From NCBI GenBank assembly GCA_021464245.1, contig JADCRB010000007.1, positions 5,179,125 to 5,243,124 of the forward strand: a stretch of 64,000 bases of DNA. The letters run 5' to 3'. Below the pieces are notes generated by a model. The model saw only the letters and a list, made by a program, of their open reading frames with translations. It was not told the origin of the DNA and did no database searches. The translations under genes and the position numbers were made by a program. Positions 12,642 through 24,390 of the stretch are shown here, piece by piece. How positions within the stretch are numbered: the first letter of the stretch is position 1; the number at the start of each line of letters is the position of its first letter. This DNA is from Carallia brachiata. Lineage: Eukaryota > Streptophyta > Magnoliopsida > Malpighiales > Rhizophoraceae.

Positions 12642-14578
12642 ATGGATTTGGACTTGTCGCCAAAGTTAGCCCAAAAGATATTTGAGGGTGAAGGTGGCTC
12701 TTACTACGGTTGGTCGAGCTCAGAATTTCCAGTCCTTGGTGCGACCAATGTTGGTGCAGGAAGGCTAGTTCTTGAACAACGTGGTTTTGCTCTTCCTCAT
12801 TTTGCAGATACCTCAAAAGTTGGTTACGTTCTTCAAGGTAACGAAAGCCCAATATATACACACATATTCTCTTAATTCATCATATAAGTTCAAGCAGTTA
12901 CGCGAAAGTCGAAAATAGATTTTCAAATTGAATAGACTTTTGATATAAGGTAACACTAATGACAAATAAAATCTTGAAACATGAAATTCACTCAAGAGTT
13001 CGCACTTATAAAATGAGAAGTATAGCGTAACATTATATTTTTACATTTTATTAGAACGGGATTTTATACTCTTTAATAATATTTGTTGTAGGTACTGAAG
13101 GAATAACAGGGATGGTGCTCCCCAACTCATCAAAAGAGTTGGTGCTGAAGCTGAAGAAAGGAGACATCGTGCCGGTGCCCATGGGAACAGTCTCGTGGTG
13201 GTACAACAATGGCGATTCAAAATTTGTTATGGTGTTCTTGGGGGAAACTGCAACTTCATACGTCCCCGGAGAATTCACTTACTTCCTTTTAACTGGGGGT
13301 CTAGGCATCTTGCCAGGATTCTCCACCGATTTTATTAGCAGAGCTTGCAACCTAAACGAAACAGAAGCAACGAAGCTTGCCAAAAGCCAAAATGGTGTCT
13401 TGATTATCAAACTAGAACTAGAAAGTAACCAAACCATGCCCCAACCCTTCCTGGACTTGGTTCACAAAATGGTGTATAACATTGACGCCGCATCTCCGGA
13501 TGTAGAAATCAAAAGGGGTAATACTTACAAGAACCTTACAGCAGAAAATTTTGGTTTTCTCGGAGAAGCAGGATTGAGTGTGAATCATGTAAAATTGGAG
13601 GCCAATGCCATGCACTCACCAACTTATGTTGTCAACGCCACAAAAATTGTTTATGTTGACAAAGGGAGTGGGCGTGTGCAGATTGTGGGTATCAATGGCA
13701 AGCGTGCTCTTGACACCAAAGTGGAGGCTGGTCAGTTGTTCGTGGTGCCAAGATTGTTTGTGGTTGCTTTGGTTGCTGGTGATGAAGGCATTGAGTGCTT
13801 CTCTGTTATCTCCGCTGCTCGGTAATATTGCATTTTCTTCTTAATTTCTTTTATATATATTGAATCTGTAGTCACCTATAATATGACTAGAAATGTATGT
13901 AAGATAAATAACTTGTTCTTAATTATGGGGTTGCAATAACTTAATCCACTATTAATAATTATAGTGGGACACATTTGCAGCCAAAATTTATAAATTATTA
14001 AGTTTGTTGATAAAAAAAATCTAATTAACGCCTCTTACTTTGTTTCATTATTAAATATTATATTGTATAGCACTAATAACTTTTAGCAATTAATTAATTT
14101 TTTAGTATGAGCCAAATTGTTTGAGTAGCGGCCACTTTTTTCTTCACAACAAAGTGTTAAAAAATATAAAAATTTACCTTAATTAGATAATCTGACTTAC
14201 ATTTATGATTTTCATCATTTAAAAAATCAAACTGATATACTAGACCTTACTTTCGTTTGGTCGTAACAAATTTAAACTAAAATGCAGACCAAAAAATGTT
14301 GAATCATATCATATCAAATAATTAATGCTGGTGAAGCCTAATAGCATATTTATCTTTTTTTTTTTTTTTTGTGTAGCTAAAGATTTTTTTCTTACTATTT
14401 CAATATTCTTTTCAGGCCACTGTTTGCAGACCTTGTAGCGGGTAAAAATTCGGTCTGGAATGCCCCGTCTCCAATTGCTTCACAATTTGCTCTCGGAGTG
14501 ACTTCAGAGTTTGAACAATTATTCAAGTCTCATGTAAAGAAGAGCACCATTATTTTGCCTCCGCCAAATCCGAAGTAG
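12642..14578 (+). CDS. Cytosolic 11S-globulin-like protein with two cupin domains
   Basis: Exons are 12642-12837, 13092-13821 and 14416-14578, joining to 1089 bases and 362 residues plus stop. All introns are GT-AG. The protein starts MDLDLSPKLAQKIFEG and has no signal peptide, unlike seed legumins, which enter the secretory pathway. Two cupin barrels are visible: residues ~45-160 (with GDIVPVPMGTVSWWYNN) and ~205-310 (with GSGRVQIVGINGKR and AGQLFVVPRLFVV). It ends in a proline-rich LPPPNPK tail. It matches the RmlC-like cupin group of Arabidopsis At1g07750/At2g28680 in length and motifs. The biochemical role of that group is unknown, and a storage role should not be assumed. The start is fixed by family alignment. 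This is the intact partner of the frameshifted copy at 502-2891. Confidence 0.93.
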
Positions 14579-16462
14579 GTCTTGCAGATCTTGACCCAGA
14601 ACCCCCCCCCCCCCCCCCTTCAAAAAAAAACAGAGAGTAGATGTTGCAATAAATGGAATCGTTGAAAATGTTATGCATATAGCTTCCATGGTTTCCTGTT
14701 TCGTTTCCACATGAAGAAAATAATAGAACCTGTATGTGAGAACGTAATGTGTGTTGGACAAATAAAAATGTAACGGAGTGGACCTATGTTAAAGACTCAT
14801 GAATAGAGTTGTAAAAAGTAATCGTGTATTTTATATAATATAAAGAGATTTTAGATCAATATTTATATTATGATAAAATTATTTTTATTTTGAATAAAAT
14901 GTTAAATTATTTTGTATAAACCATGATTGGAGGGCACATTTTGTCATAAACCCATGCGCAGTATTGTCCCGTTATGTTGGTATTTGGTAACATTAAAAAA
15001 AAAAAAAAAAAAAAGACACCGAGAGCACAATGCATACACGAATGATGATAAGACAAAGTTTATTCATCCAAAAAATCCCAACATTTATGTTGGTAACATA
15101 TGAAAAAGTCAAAAGAAAGAAAATCAGCCACACCAAAATCATATGCATACACGATGATAAACTAAATTTTATTCTAGTGATAACAAGTTTAAAATTATAA
15201 GTGATATTAAGAAAATTTAAACTCAAGACTTCACTAAAATTAAATTTTTACCTTTACTCTAACTGAACAGAGAAAAATTAAAGTCCCGTGAAAAGTCTTA
15301 TTTTAAGTGAGCCAATAAACGGATATTTTTCTTCGTTGGATTGGGATATTTTTATTTGGGTTATGGATTTTAGGAGTGCGGTAAAATCAAGCAACCCATT
15401 AAGTAAAAAATAAAAATTATGAAGATTAATCAAAATTCAAATCCCTTCCTGTTCAGCGTAAAAATTACGACGCATTAACTGCATTAGATCCACGCATCTT
15501 GAAAACTATTACCAACGGTAATATATATCTAAATTCCAAACAGAAAAACCGACGGCAAACTGCGTTTAAGCCACGATTGAAAATTAGGAACAGCGTTCCT
15601 CGTTGATTCCAACTTTTCATGCAAAGAACTAGGAAGGAATCCTATTGTTATACGGAAATCCCGGCCAGAGTGGCAAAACTAAAATTCTATTTATACATTT
15701 AAAATAAAATTCTACTTGGCTGCAGCTAATCTTTGTAGCACTGGGAAAAGACAGAGAATGAGAACCAAATAATAATGGGACCAATACGATGATTTCAAGC
15801 ATGCTTGATTTAAACATTTGAGACAGTTTTCCATATCAGACGCGAAATTAAAGATGCAATGCCTGCCAGAGAAAACAAACACGGTTTACCGCAGAAAACC
15901 TGTGCATTAATATCAGATTGATGTACAATGCAAATAGTAAATAGATTAGTAATTCCTGCCTCTGTGCGTGTCTTAAAAAAAGAATAGAAAACAGGCTAGG
16001 CAACCTTCAACGACTACGATTGACCTCTTTTTGGCCTGTTGTAACATACCAGTCGGCAGCTTGCATCGCCAACTGGGTGCACGTGCGCGTGTGTGAGTTG
16101 GGGGGTGGGGGTAGAGGGGGAGGGAGGAGAGAGAGGTATGTGGGAGATTGGTCCCTGAAATGTTTTTACACAATAAGTTTTGGAATGTCAAGGCTATCTG
16201 TTTCAAGAATTGATCCCTGAAATGTATTTTACAGAATCAATGTACACTTTTACCATATACAAAAAGCAATCAGCCCTTGGTTAGAAACTTGGAAAGAGGT
16301 ATGTGGGAGATTTCTAAAATAGTGTTAGTCATCTTCTTCCTAAATGTCATTGATAACTTTTGCATTCCACCAAGATTGGACGAGGATACAAAAATGGGAA
16401 TGGTAAACACCTGCTCAAAGGACTTTCTACACACGAAACTTCGCCAGATTAACGCAGCATAA
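14579..16462. other. Spacer between cupin copy 2 and the MTP12-like gene
   Basis: This holds the cupin 3' flank (with a C-tract near 14605), AT-rich DNA matching unit 1, and the uninterrupted ATTGG site near 16150 where unit 1 received its LTR element. No supported gene is seen. In particular, no cation-efflux domain follows the MTP12-like stop. Confidence 0.6.
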
Positions 16463-19400
16463 TTAAGTTGGAAGTGTGGACATCTGCATTTCTTCTTCCA
16501 ATATCCCATTTGACGGATCTGAATGCTTTAAAGAACCTTTTCTACTTCGTTCCAAAGAAGTTGCTTCATAAATCCCTGCAATATGTGTACATACAGCGTC
16601 AAACAGGACAAGAAGGGAAGAGGTGAACAGATGAAGATATTAGTTCAAATAACTACAAGAATTCCAAATGAGTACAAGGACATTACGTTCATTCTTCCAC
16701 TGACAAATGCAAAGGACACTATTTCACTGGATTTGTACTTTACAGAGAATGAACCAAATACTAATATTATAACACAAGCTGAAATAATTATTCACGTAAT
16801 GTAGCGTTTTCTTGAGCTGCCCTGAATTAAGTAAAATTGGCTTTGTTTTATAGCAGCTATGATATGGCATCCTTACTGCCCACAAGTTCCATTCGGTTGA
16901 TTGACAATAACCTAGAATAATATCAATTTTTTTTCCTCAACCTTTCAGAAGTTTCAAGAGTAATTACTGAAGATAATGTGATAACTTCTTAAATCCCACA
17001 TATGAATTGCAAACAATTTATCAGATGCCTTACCATTTTCAAGTCCAAAAAGCTCATCACCAGCCTCAACAGAAGAAACTAATGTCTTTCTGGGTTAATG
17101 GGTTCGTAGTTTCTAGCAATGGTACTTTTGTTTTAGTTTTTGATGTTAATTTAGCTAGGAATCTCAAGAAAAATGCCATTGAAGGGCATAATGAAAGATC
17201 CTGTAAACATACCAAAGCCCAAAATTAAGGAGCAAATAATGAATCCTGGTAAAAAGAAATCCATTTTGTAGATGACCTCCATTATAATGATGCATGCTCC
17301 AGCAACCATTAAGTGCCTTGGGGAAGAGAAGACCATGTGGAGTCTACAAGCGGAAAAAAAGCTCCTCATCATCTACTAAGCCAATCAATTTCCCAAATCA
17401 CAATAAAAATACACAGCAGTGAGCAAAAATACAAGACTTGATTTTACACCAAAGTATGGATTGTTCCTCTGTGCACCATGGTAAACGAGGAAATATGTTT
17501 GAAAGTTTCAATAAACATTTTGAAGAAAAATGTCAACAAGTTCTCAGTTGATATGAAAAAAGTTTGAAAGGTTTTGCTTTCATTTTTAAATGCATCACTC
17601 CATTACATTCCATTATACCACACTTACCCAGGAGAAGGGCTAATTATGTTGGGAGATATTACAAAAAAAAAAAAAAAAATCAATGTTTGCTAACCAGGTA
17701 ACTTAGTGAGCTGGTATTGCCAATTTGGTCAGCAGTTTGAGAAGTTAAATTAGAACATTGATCATCAACCATCCAAACTTATTTTGTACAAAAGAAAGAA
17801 CTTAGAGGGGGAAAAAAAATTGAAGGGTGGAGTTTAACCATGCAATCCCTCTTAAAGGGCCTTGTTGTTAGACGGTGAGAAATAAGAAAGCATGCAGGTG
17901 AGAAGCCATAATCAGGGAAACATAAATGCTTAATAATAATTAATAACACATCAAGCTGTGACCAAACATTTTAGATTGAAGGCTGTTCAGGAAAAGCATT
18001 AATAAACTGAAGGGTAGAGGGGCCCTTGAGTATTTTAAAGAACAAAAAATTACCTCTCCTCTGCAATACTGTCAACATAGAATATCAAGACAACTCCAAA
18101 AAAAATAGTGCTAAGAAATGGCCAAGCCGAAAAAGGCAGTTGTACGCTGCTACCAGAAGTTGATCCCTGAAGCATTCCAACAAATTAACACACCAAAAAA
18201 AAAAGCAGTTTTTTATCAAGCCAAGCTTTTGAAGACTAGAAGAATCATTCCAATCATTTTCCATCTGGTCAAATTGGAGTTAGGGCTACGAGGTTGAAGG
18301 ATATAACTTACTATAATTAAGTCCCACACGGCAACAGGAAACAGAAAACATGCTGCCGAAGTAATGGTTATGGCATTAAGTCTCCTTTTAAGTTGATTCT
18401 GAAAACACAAAATGGCCACATTAGCTATTGGAGCTTCACACAATGACCAAAAAGCAGACCACCAGCTAACTGAAACTTTAGTCAATGGGGCAAGCAGGCA
18501 GTACTGATACAGGAATGTAAATACCTTAAGTGAAACACGCCGAGCAATCACCCTTCTTAAAGCTGATAATATTCCAGCAAGGATTGGAATTATCATTTCT
18601 TTCATTCCCAGAGCTATTTTTGTCTGATCCTCAGCATCAGGGCTCTCTTTGGATGGTATTTTCACATTAAGTTAAAGATAAACTATAAGTGAATTTTGGA
18701 GAATTGACAATTGAAAAGAAAAAGGAAAGCCAGGAATTTGCAGGGGCAGCATGCACAGGGTAGGAGTGGTTGAGACACCAAATCATAAACTTAGACAAAA
18801 TCTTGTTTACAAGGATATAAAATGGCGAATATGTTGCATGGCCCATCCTTGAGCTAAGAAGTAGAAAGATGCCAACATTGCAATGAGCCCGCCCACCTGA
18901 TACAAGATAAGAAAGCACATACTGAATAAGTAAGGAAGTTACTATTATCTGCAAATCATTCAAGCTGACAGCAAGAAGTGATATATTACTTTAGACATAA
19001 ACAGTAAAACTTGATCAAACAAAATTGATGCCGCCAAAAGTATACTGAATTTTAAGCAGCCGCTTACATGGCTATGAAAACGGGTCAAGAATATGTCTCC
19101 AGCAACAGATACCAGATATTCATACACAAATGGCATACATGAATATGAATTTGATCTCAATAACACAAATAGCATGAAAGATATAGGATCTGATCCGACT
19201 ATTGTTAGGAAGAGAAAAATGTACCTTCCTCCAGACATGGCTCCATCGCCCATACAACGCTGCAGACAACACTCCAAGAACAGCACCAGAATACTCCGCC
19301 ATAATTGCTCTAGAATTAGAGTGAAGAAAATACTGAGTATAGCTAAAACAATGAAAAGAGCGCCCAGCATTGGGTAATAATAAGTCACCGATAAACTGAC

Positions 19401-20592
19401 AAAATAAGAGTGGCCATGATGTCATTGATCATGAGAAACACATAACAACAACAATAAAACAAATTTCAGTTCAATTAACAGTTGCTTTTGCAATACTTAC
19501 AATAGTTTCTTTAAGGCCCACCGCAACACATTTTAGAAACGAGTAACAAGAGCTAGATGGCAAGATCCATTTAACTAGTTATCACTCAAATTTCCAAATG
19601 GCAGTTTCTCAGTCCCTTACGATAAAGAAAAAGCGGCAAAATAAAGATTAAAGAATAGGAAACCAGTCAATCACCATTAAGCAAGTACATCAAACACTCA
19701 ATGGTAGAAATTGTTTTCTGTTTCATCATGCAAACCTACCTAACTGGTCCGCATGACTTGAGGCCTTTCCCCCACAAGATAAAGTATAAAGCTGTAATTG
19801 CACCGTTTATGATGGATGGCACTATCTGAACAACAGTTAAACAACATGTAATGAATATGTCAATTGATAGATTTCACTTTAATTCCACATGCATATTATA
19901 TTATACAATGAAATGGAAACAATATCCGGAGTCTAATTCCACATGCACATTATATTATACAATCAAAGGGGAACAATATTTGCAGTCAACCTGTTGATTG
20001 GAGAGCGGTCTCCCCTTCCAAGGCTTTTGTAAAGCTAAAAACAGGATGGACGACGGAACCAAACAACTGAAGACAAAGAGTATTACCGAAGCTCCGGTAC
20101 GAGATAAATACAGATACATTGAATAAACTGACCATATTCGCAAGAAGTTTCCAAGAATATGTATTATCTGCAAAGGAGTGTGCCTAGATGAAGATCAAGA
20201 TCATCGTTATTGAATCTTCTCGTTAGTACAGAACAAGTAAAAAGAAAAAGACATAAGCAACAACCAAAATCAACAATAAACCTCCGAACTAGTGTAATGA
20301 AAAACCAAAGAATTGTAGATAATTTCTTCACGAAACAAGCTTCGAGCTCAAATTGAAAACAACCGATTTGCCTCTTCAGTTCTTACAGAAACTCAAACTT
20401 GAAATAAAAGTAAAATAATAACGAGACAACAGCATTATAAATAAGGATTCAATCTTAGATTTCGCCCATAGTATTGTGTTCGAATCTTTATTTTTTCTCG
20501 AGAAACAGACAGAAAGTTAGGGTTAGGGATTGGCCGTACCTGAAACTGGGAGGAGATCCTCGTTCTTCGCTCATTTGCTTTGGAGACATCAT
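16463..20592 (-). CDS. MTP12/ZnT5-like membrane protein, N-terminal module only
   Basis: Exons, read on the minus strand: a first exon ending at 20540 (ATG probably at 20592), then 20167-19991, 19825-19740, 19309-19225, 18896-18811, ~18650-18525, 18398-18312, 18166-18054, 17343-17213 and 16575-16463. Splice phases fit throughout except at two places noted below. The products are hydrophobic segments typical of the N-terminal membrane domain of ZnT5/MTP12-type zinc transporters: LKSCGPVRAIMAEYSGAVLG, VGGLIAMLASFYFLAQGW, ILAGILSALRRVIARRVS and FYVDSIAEER. The C-terminal cation-efflux domain is absent: the last exon stops after MQMSTLPT. Exon 18811-18896 is 86 bases, where 87 would keep phase; one C appears lost near 18838. 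The first exon is also one base out of phase. It may be a truncated paralog or a decaying gene. The 5' end of the ~18650 exon is uncertain. Confidence 0.7.
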
Positions 20593-20733
20593 TTTGAGGC
20601 TTTCTTTTTGAAATTGTTTGTTTGTATACCAAAAAATTTGAGTAAAAACAGATTCAGCTCTTGCTCCGCTTCGCCGTTCGGCTTTTCTCTGAGACTTTCA
20701 CTCTATGTGGGCGCGAGAACCCAAGAAAATTAA

Positions 20734-22880
20734 CAAAGAAAATAAAAACAATTAAATTAGAAAATTAAATTTCTTTTTTGACCAGACAAACAATACTAAA
20801 TATGTTCATCATTGAATTATGAAGTTAGGAGTTATTATTGATCTTATCATTCAATTTTTTTATTAAAAAAATTTATTATTAAAATATTATTAAATCTTGA
20901 ATTGATTTATTTTAAATTCAACCACAATATTAAAGAATTTAAAATTTATATGTCGAACTCAATAATTTGCTATAGAAATAGTCACTTAACTGTAATAGCC
21001 AGAAGAAAACACAAAATGTGGAGACTTGAATTCTGATTAATGTTGAAAGATATGTTAGAATATTATTAAACTGTTACATCTGATAATAATTAAAAAATTA
21101 AATTAAATCTCTTATATTTTGAATTTTAATTCAATTTAATCTATTTTATTTATTAATTTTTGGCCAAAATTTTGCTTTTCATCAAAGTTGAATTGATTTA
21201 TCCTACATGCTTCCAATGCAAGTCGTGCGTACAGTCTAAAATAAATTGATGCGTTTATTACTAATTAATGCGGCTATTACTTTTAGTCACAATTATGATA
21301 GACGGAAAAACTATATACGAAAACAGAAGGAAATTTTATTTATTTATTTATTTTTTACTATCAAAAAATTTAAAAATATTGAGAACTGGCAATAGCTAAG
21401 AAGCTTGTCTCAACTCTCAACAGGACAGGCCCATTATCAAGTGAGTAGGGCAAACAGTAATTTGCAGCCATTGCATTTTACGGTTTTGAAATCTTGAATT
21501 CGGATTTATTTTGTAGGCAACGAATTTTTTTTCTTTTTGTTTAGATTAAAATTTTAAATTAGTGTCTAACATTTACATTAATATCAAATTATAAATACAA
21601 TATTTTTCTTTTGTAAAATTAGTCTCTCATGTTATTATTGTGAAATAATTTAATTTTTTTCTATTATCTGACTGTTAAATTTTGGAAGTATACGCTATCT
21701 ACTCGTTATGTTATTATACAAAAATACCATATTATTGAAAATACGTTAGCGTGACCCTTTTCCCTTTTTTTTTTCCATTTTTTCCCTAATTGTTAGAATT
21801 TAATAGAAAAATTAACGAGAAAACTAAAAAAAAAAAAAAATATCATGTCATTATATTTTTAATAAGATAATATCCTACTAAGAGATAATTTGATTATATG
21901 ACGAGTAGATGATGTATATTTATGTAAATTTAATAATAAACTAACTTAAAAATACCGAATTATTTTATAATAAAAAGGTGAGAGACTAATATTGAAAAAG
22001 AAAACATCATGCTATAATTTGATATTTATCTAAATATTAGATACTAGTTTAAAATTTTGGCCTTTAGTTTATAAGCATCATGGTTTAATTAAACCCGATT
22101 ATTGGATGTTAAAATTTAGGGGCTTTATCCCGAGCCACATGGTACAAATATTAATTACGACACCACCTTATAAAACACGCGGAACAAAAGTTGCGTTGCT
22201 TTCTATTGCATTTTTGTTGTATTTCATCTAAGAGTTTATATGTTTTTTTTTTTTTAATTCAATAATATTTTTTACCATATTAGGGCATATTGGCATGCAT
22301 TTACTTCGTTATTAGGTGTTACCACCAAATGTTTTCCTGAAAAGTAATAGGTTAGAAGTGCCACAATGGTGCATCACGTTAATCGACGAAGAATACCATG
22401 AATTATGAGCTTAATTTGGATTAGCTGCTTTGAGCCCGAAACAAGAGATATTTTTGTTTCAGAATGAGTCCAATTTTTTTATTCTAACTCGAATTCTAAT
22501 TTTCAGTGATAAAAACAATGCAAGATTAATGAACTAATGATACTTACTAATTTTACGTATTTTTATTTTTTTTTTAAAGTGTAAAGTTCACTCGCGATCA
22601 ACGTGGGCGGATATTATTTTTGAAATTTTATAGAAACTAAGATCAGACAAACGACAGACAGATCAACACGTAGACTGGGCAATCAAGATCCTCGCGTTGA
22701 TTATGTAGGCACACAGTTAAACCGCAAACGTGTGTTAGGGCCCTCTTCACTAGCTTTACTTTTCTTGTTAAAACGTTTGCAGCTGCCCCTAAATTCTTGG
22801 GTTAGCTAATAATTATTATCGGGCTTCCTAATGTGAACAATATTAGTTTTTTATAATACTAGTTAGATATCAACACGGGC
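20734..22880. other. AT-rich intergenic DNA
   Basis: No gene is seen. The only structure I can support is the fold-back element at 21535-22075. Confidence 0.6.
21535..22075. mobile_element. Long fold-back (inverted-repeat) element
   Basis: The arm at ~21540-21720 and the arm at ~21890-22072 are reverse complements over nearly their whole length, with scattered mismatches. Shared blocks include AAAATTTTAAA at the outer ends, ATATCAAATTATA, ATTAGTCTCTCA and ATCTACTCGT. The centre, ~21730-21880, is AT-rich. There is no coding sequence. Arms of this length are typical of MITE or Foldback elements, and a transcript would form a long hairpin. Confidence 0.75.
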
Positions 22881-22896
22881 ATCTATAATGTTTGCG

Positions 22897-24374
22897 CACC
22901 TTGGTGGTCCGATTGATTGTTGAGGACATGGTGACTTGGTTGGTTAGTGCAAATGGCTCCTTTTCTCTTAACTCAGCCTTAAAAAAAAAACAGAGATAAA
23001 ATTTTTATTTTGCTTTCTTTTTTAAAGTAAATATAATTTATTTACGATTTTACACAATACAATAAGTGAAATCTATTTAAATAAAAAATTAAAATAATAT
23101 TAAAATAATTTTATATCATAAGTTAATTTTATTAAATAAAAATAAAAATAAAATTAACAAGTACTTATAAATAATTAAAGAAAGTAAGGGAAAGAGCAGA
23201 TCTTGGAGTTTGGTCAAACTTATGGAAGCTTAAAGTTCCAAAAAAAATTTAGAACTTTTCTCTAATTTATTGTTAAAGGCTAGCTCATTTCTAATGTGGA
23301 ACGGTTTCAGCCATGATTATGTGAAATCCTTTATGTTCAAGATGCTCTCAGGTTCCTGAGGACATTTTGCATATATTGAGAGCGTGTCTTTTGACGCGAC
23401 AAGTATGGGAGTATGTCTTTTTCAATACTATTCCAACTTTCTTCTTCTCGTGTTCTTTGGTAGATAGGATCAAAACTTTCTTAAGAGATAGGATCTCTTT
23501 TAATTTTTTTGATTATCAAGGCATTCAATTCCTATGAGAGTGTTGGTCTCTTTGGAAAGCACGTAATAAGGAGGTTTTTCAAAGAACTAAATAGCATTAT
23601 TTGGTGCAGGTTAGCGAGATTAGAAAACTAATTGTGGAATAGAGAAAATAGACGTTGAGAGTTTTGTCCCCTTTAATGAATTCACCGGTTTGAACTGAAT
23701 TAATTAGAGTCCAATGAATTTCTGTATACTAAAACTTTCAGGCCAAAAGAAAACTAATTGTGGATGTTTGTTCTAGTTTTCCCTTTCTAGAAGAGGCTCC
23801 TCCTACCGCCATTCGACTTGCTCAATGGACTCCATCCCCGCCTAGGTTTGTGAAACTAACTACAGATGGAAGTTCCCAAAATAATCCGGGTAGAGCAAGC
23901 TTTGGCGGATTATTGCGGGACGAGTTTGGGATTTGAAAGGGAGGATTCATGGATTCGGTAGGCTTGAGGAGTAATCTGGTTACAAAATTTATGGACATTC
24001 GCCTTGGACTAGAGATTTGCTAGGATCTTAATTATTGTGCTGTGATCCTTGAGACGGATTCACTTGAGGCTGTCCACCCAATTTTAAGCTCGCCTGCTTT
24101 GCACCATTCGGTGTCAGTGCTTCTTAATGACATACGGAGTCTTTGCAATTAGGATTGGCAAGTTAATTTACATCATGTTTTAAGAGAAGGAAATTTTTGT
24201 GCAGATTATTTAGTGAAATTGGAAGTGTCTTGTACTTCGGGTGAAGATTTTTCTTCAACAACCTCCTACGAGATTGCTTCTTCTCTTGGAGGGTGATAGG
24301 ATTGGAGTTGTTCGCATTATGTGTTAGTTTTTTCTTAATTTCTTTTATTTTTGCTCATATGTGAAAAAAAAAAA
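22897..24374 (+). mobile_element. 5'-truncated LINE (L1-like) remnant
   Basis: The 16-bp target duplication ATCTATAATGTTTGCG is at 22881-22896 and again at 24375-24390, right after an A-tail (24364-24374). The interior reads as the 3' part of a plant LINE ORF2. There is a zinc-binding reverse-transcriptase tail around 23205-23450 (GVWSNLWKLKVPKKI, then ILHILRACLLTRQVWEY), and an RNase H-like domain from ~23850 (KLTTDGSSQNNPGRASFGG... ETDSLEAV... HHVLREGNFCADYL). Several stops and shifts interrupt it, so it is dead. A second element interrupts it at ~22984-23180. Confidence 0.9.
22984..23180. mobile_element. MITE-like insertion nested in the LINE
   Basis: This AT-rich stretch splits the LINE coding remnant between ...TWLVSANGSFSLNSAL and the segment leading to GVWSNLWKL. 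It is related to the insertion at 5755-5930. Confidence 0.6.
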
Positions 24375-24390
24375 ATCTATAATGTTTGCG

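Larger units (their letters stand above)
12219..17405. repeat. Segmental duplication, unit 2 (compact copy)
   Basis: This unit is the partner of 1-11785. Homology starts at 12219, just before the cupin promoter, and ends at about 17405, inside the intron upstream of the MTP12-like exon at 17213-17343. Its right edge therefore cuts through a gene, which explains why unit 1 has only the last two exons of that gene. The spacer 11786-12218 between units is AT-rich and shows no gene. Confidence 0.9.
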
